A stretch of DNA of 7,453 bases from Nocardia sp. (GTDB lineage Bacteria > Actinomycetota > Actinomycetes > Mycobacteriales > Mycobacteriaceae): contig JABFXT010000105.1 in the NCBI GenBank assembly GCA_013361595.1, forward strand, positions 1-7,453, written 5' to 3'. Made by a program: the position numbers and the translations under genes. Shown here piece by piece: positions 5,772 through 7,453 of this stretch (its first letter is position 1; every line of letters starts with the position of its first letter). The notes beneath the pieces are model-generated. The model was not told the DNA's origin, did no database searches, and saw only the letters and a list, made by a program, of their open reading frames with translations.

Positions 5772-6674
5772 GTGAGCGCTTCCGATAACCCGCACGACCG
5801 CCCACGTCTGGCCGTGGTCACGGTCACCTATTCGCCGGGCGAACATCTCGAGCATTTCATCAGCACCCTGACAACGGCCACCGCGGAGAAGCCGCAGGTC
5901 ATTCTGGCCGACAACGGCTCCACCGACGGCGTCCCCGAACTAGTGGCCGACGCGAACGCCCATGTGCGCTTCCTACCGACCGGCGGCAACATCGGATACG
6001 GCGGCGCCATCAACCGGGCAGTCGCCGAACTCGACCCCGATCTGGAATACGTACTGATCGCCAACCCGGATATCCGCTGGGGCAACGATTCCATCGACAT
6101 CATGCTCGAGGCCGCCCAGCGCTGGCCCCGGGCCGGCGCGATCGGGCCGATGGTCCTCGAACCCGACGGCAGCGTCTATCCGTCCGCGCGGTCGGTGCCC
6201 GGCATCCTCGACGGCGCGGGTCACGCGATACTCGGCGCCGTCTGGAAGACCAATCCGTGGACCCGCCGCTACCGCCAGGAGAACGAGGAGATCTCCGAGC
6301 GCACCGTCGGCTGGCTGTCCGGTTCCTGCCTGCTGGTGCGGCGCGCGGCCTTCGACTCGATCGAGGGGTTCGACTCCCGCTACTTCATGTACATGGAGGA
6401 CGTCGACTTCGGCGACCGGATGGGCCGGGCCGGCTGGCACAACGTTTTCGTGCCCGGCGCCGAGGTGACCCACGCCAAAGGGCACGCCGCCGGCCGCCAT
6501 CCCGAGACGATGCTGCCCGCCCACCACGCCAGCGCCTACCGCTTCCAGGCCGACCGCCATCCGCACTGGTGGCAGGCCCCGCTGCGCTGGGCGCTGAAGG
6601 CCGGACTTGCGGTGCGCTGCCGGATTGCGGTTCGATCCGCTCTGCGTGCACGGGAGCGGGAGCAGGCCGGATAG
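5772..6674 (+). CDS. wbbL: Rhamnosyltransferase WbbL (GT2 family)
   Basis: WbbL transfers rhamnose from dTDP-rhamnose to decaprenyl-diphospho-GlcNAc on the inner face of the membrane, completing the linker that joins arabinogalactan to peptidoglycan; it is essential in mycobacteria. The 300-residue product nearly matches the mycobacterial length of about 301. It has a GT-A fold of family GT2: an opening strand LAVVTVTY (13-20), DNGSTDG (47-53) in the nucleotide-binding region, GNIGYGGAINRA (72-83), ANPD (97-100) at the metal/diphosphate site, WLSGSCLLVRR (181-191) at the acceptor site, and MEDVDF (208-213), whose acidic residues include the likely catalytic base. The C-terminal 35 residues are basic and aromatic, fitting loose membrane contact. 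The GTG at 5772 is supported by AGGGTGG six bases upstream and by the family length. It sits 11 bp after rmlD, so the donor-making and donor-using enzymes are co-transcribed. Confidence 0.95.
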   Translation: MSASDNPHDRPRLAVVTVTYSPGEHLEHFISTLTTATAEKPQVILADNGSTDGVPELVADANAHVRFLPTGGNIGYGGAINRAVAELDPDLEYVLIANPDIRWGNDSIDIMLEAAQRWPRAGAIGPMVLEPDGSVYPSARSVPGILDGAGHAILGAVWKTNPWTRRYRQENEEISERTVGWLSGSCLLVRRAAFDSIEGFDSRYFMYMEDVDFGDRMGRAGWHNVFVPGAEVTHAKGHAAGRHPETMLPAHHASAYRFQADRHPHWWQAPLRWALKAGLAVRCRIAVRSALRAREREQAG

Positions 6675-6717
6675 ACGAACTCACCGCGACCGTGCCGGGT
6701 CGATGATCGAATTGGAC

Positions 6718-6724
6718 AAGGGAG
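6718..6724 (+). promoter_or_regulatory. Ribosome binding site of the mannose-1-phosphate guanylyltransferase gene
   Basis: AAGGGAG precedes the ATG at 6729 with a rather short four-base spacer. It is the only clear signal in the 54-bp gap after wbbL; no terminator-like hairpin is obvious there, so read-through from rmlD-wbbL is plausible. Confidence 0.6.
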
Positions 6725-6728
6725 CTCC

Positions 6729-7453
6729 ATGGCATCACAAGCAGGCGCGGACGCGGTGATTCTGGTCGGCGGTAAGGGGACGCGGCTGCGGCCGCTGACC
6801 CTGTCGGCGCCCAAACCGATGCTCCCGACGGCCGGGGTACCGTTCCTGACCCATCTGCTGACCCGGATCGCGAGCGCCGGACTCACCCACGTGGTGCTGG
6901 GCACCTCCTACAAGGCCGAGGTCTTCGAGGAGCATTTCGGCGACGGTGCCGAATTCGGCCTGGAGCTGGAATACGTCACCGAGACCGAACCGCTGGGCAC
7001 CGGCGGCGGTATCCGCAATGTGCTACCCCGGCTCACCGCCGACAACGTCATGGTGTTCAACGGTGACGTCCTCGGCGGTACCGATCTGCGGTCCATCCTG
7101 GAAACCCATGAGAAGACCGAGGCCGACGTCACCCTGCATCTGGTGCGGGTCAGCGATCCGCGTGCTTTCGGCTGCGTTCCCACCGACGCCGACGGCCGGG
7201 TCACGGCCTTCCTCGAGAAGACCCAGGACCCGCCGACCGACCAGATCAACGCCGGTTGTTACGTCTTCCGGCGCGAGTACATCGAGAAGATCCCGGCCGG
7301 GCGGCCGGTATCGGTGGAACGCGAAGTGTTCCCCGCCCTGCTGACCGAAGGCGCCCGGGTCCAAGGTCACGTCGATACCTCCTACTGGCGGGATATGGGC
7401 ACCCCGGAGGACTTCGTCCGTGGCTCCGCCGATCTCGTCCGCGGTATCGCCCC
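6729..7453 (+). CDS. manB: Mannose-1-phosphate guanylyltransferase (partial, N-terminal 241 residues)
   Basis: This nucleotidyltransferase is expected to join GTP and mannose-1-phosphate into GDP-mannose, used for phosphatidylinositol mannosides, lipomannan and related glycolipids. The assignment rests on position: the mycobacterial gene after wbbL is Rv3264c, called manB there, although manB elsewhere means phosphomannomutase. Visible motifs are the nucleotide-binding signature GGKGTRLRPLT (14-24) followed by APKPMLP (27-33), PLGTGGG (89-95), FNGDV (110-114) whose Asp binds the metal, FLEK (161-164), NAGCYVF (174-180) and YWRDMGTPEDF (219-229). These are shared with glucose-1-phosphate thymidylyltransferases (RmlA), so sequence alone does not fix the sugar or base. 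The family length is about 359, so roughly a third, including any left-handed beta-helix C terminus, is beyond the right edge. The ATG start has AAGGGAG just upstream. Confidence 0.9.
   Translation, partial: MASQAGADAVILVGGKGTRLRPLTLSAPKPMLPTAGVPFLTHLLTRIASAGLTHVVLGTSYKAEVFEEHFGDGAEFGLELEYVTETEPLGTGGGIRNVLPRLTADNVMVFNGDVLGGTDLRSILETHEKTEADVTLHLVRVSDPRAFGCVPTDADGRVTAFLEKTQDPPTDQINAGCYVFRREYIEKIPAGRPVSVEREVFPALLTEGARVQGHVDTSYWRDMGTPEDFVRGSADLVRGIA

Noticed and set aside
5047..5805. 252-codon minus-strand frame opposite rmlD
   Set aside because: It is Gly/Arg-rich without domain features and is opposite a clear RmlD with YxxxK and GxxGxxG motifs.
1..7453. Search for defence, toxin-antitoxin, phage, transposon or CRISPR elements
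   Set aside because: No transposase or integrase motif, terminal inverted repeats, regularly spaced repeats or small paired genes were seen. All space is taken by the eight metabolic and envelope genes and short gaps.

Overview
The window is high-GC actinobacterial DNA, most likely from the mycolic-acid lineage (Mycobacteriales) and probably Nocardia or a close relative. This rests on the strong GC bias at third codon positions, the GTG starts, and a gene order that matches, from memory, the Mycobacterium tuberculosis segment Rv3264c-Rv3268. The genus is an inference and was not tested by any search.

The right two thirds (about 2528-7453) is a conserved cell-envelope locus built around a divergent intergenic region at 4740-4890. 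Rightward run rmlD (last step of dTDP-L-rhamnose synthesis), wbbL (rhamnosyltransferase that builds the GlcNAc-Rha linker of arabinogalactan) and a mannose-1-phosphate guanylyltransferase gene, cut by the right edge, which supplies GDP-mannose. Leftward run a LytR-CpsA-Psr (LCP) ligase gene and, 16 bp later, a TIGR03089-family gene whose product looks like a degenerate acyl-AMP ligase fragment. One side therefore makes the linker sugar and transfers it; the other encodes the enzyme family that attaches the finished polymer to peptidoglycan.

The left third (1-2327) is accessory. All three genes point left: a cytochrome P450, then after 90 bp a small RidA/YjgF-family protein that lacks the usual catalytic arginine, then after 26 bp the first 170 codons of a CrtI/PYROXD2-like FAD oxidoreductase that runs off the left edge. 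This looks like a small oxidative tailoring or catabolic cassette of unknown substrate. A 200-bp gap with dyad and repeat elements separates it from the envelope genes.

I found no tRNA, rRNA, CRISPR array, insertion sequence, phage gene or attachment site. No stretch longer than 300 bp lacks a gene. Nothing here is clearly a new system. The P450/RidA/FAD cassette and the TIGR03089 pseudoenzyme beside the LCP ligase are the parts least explained by known biology.
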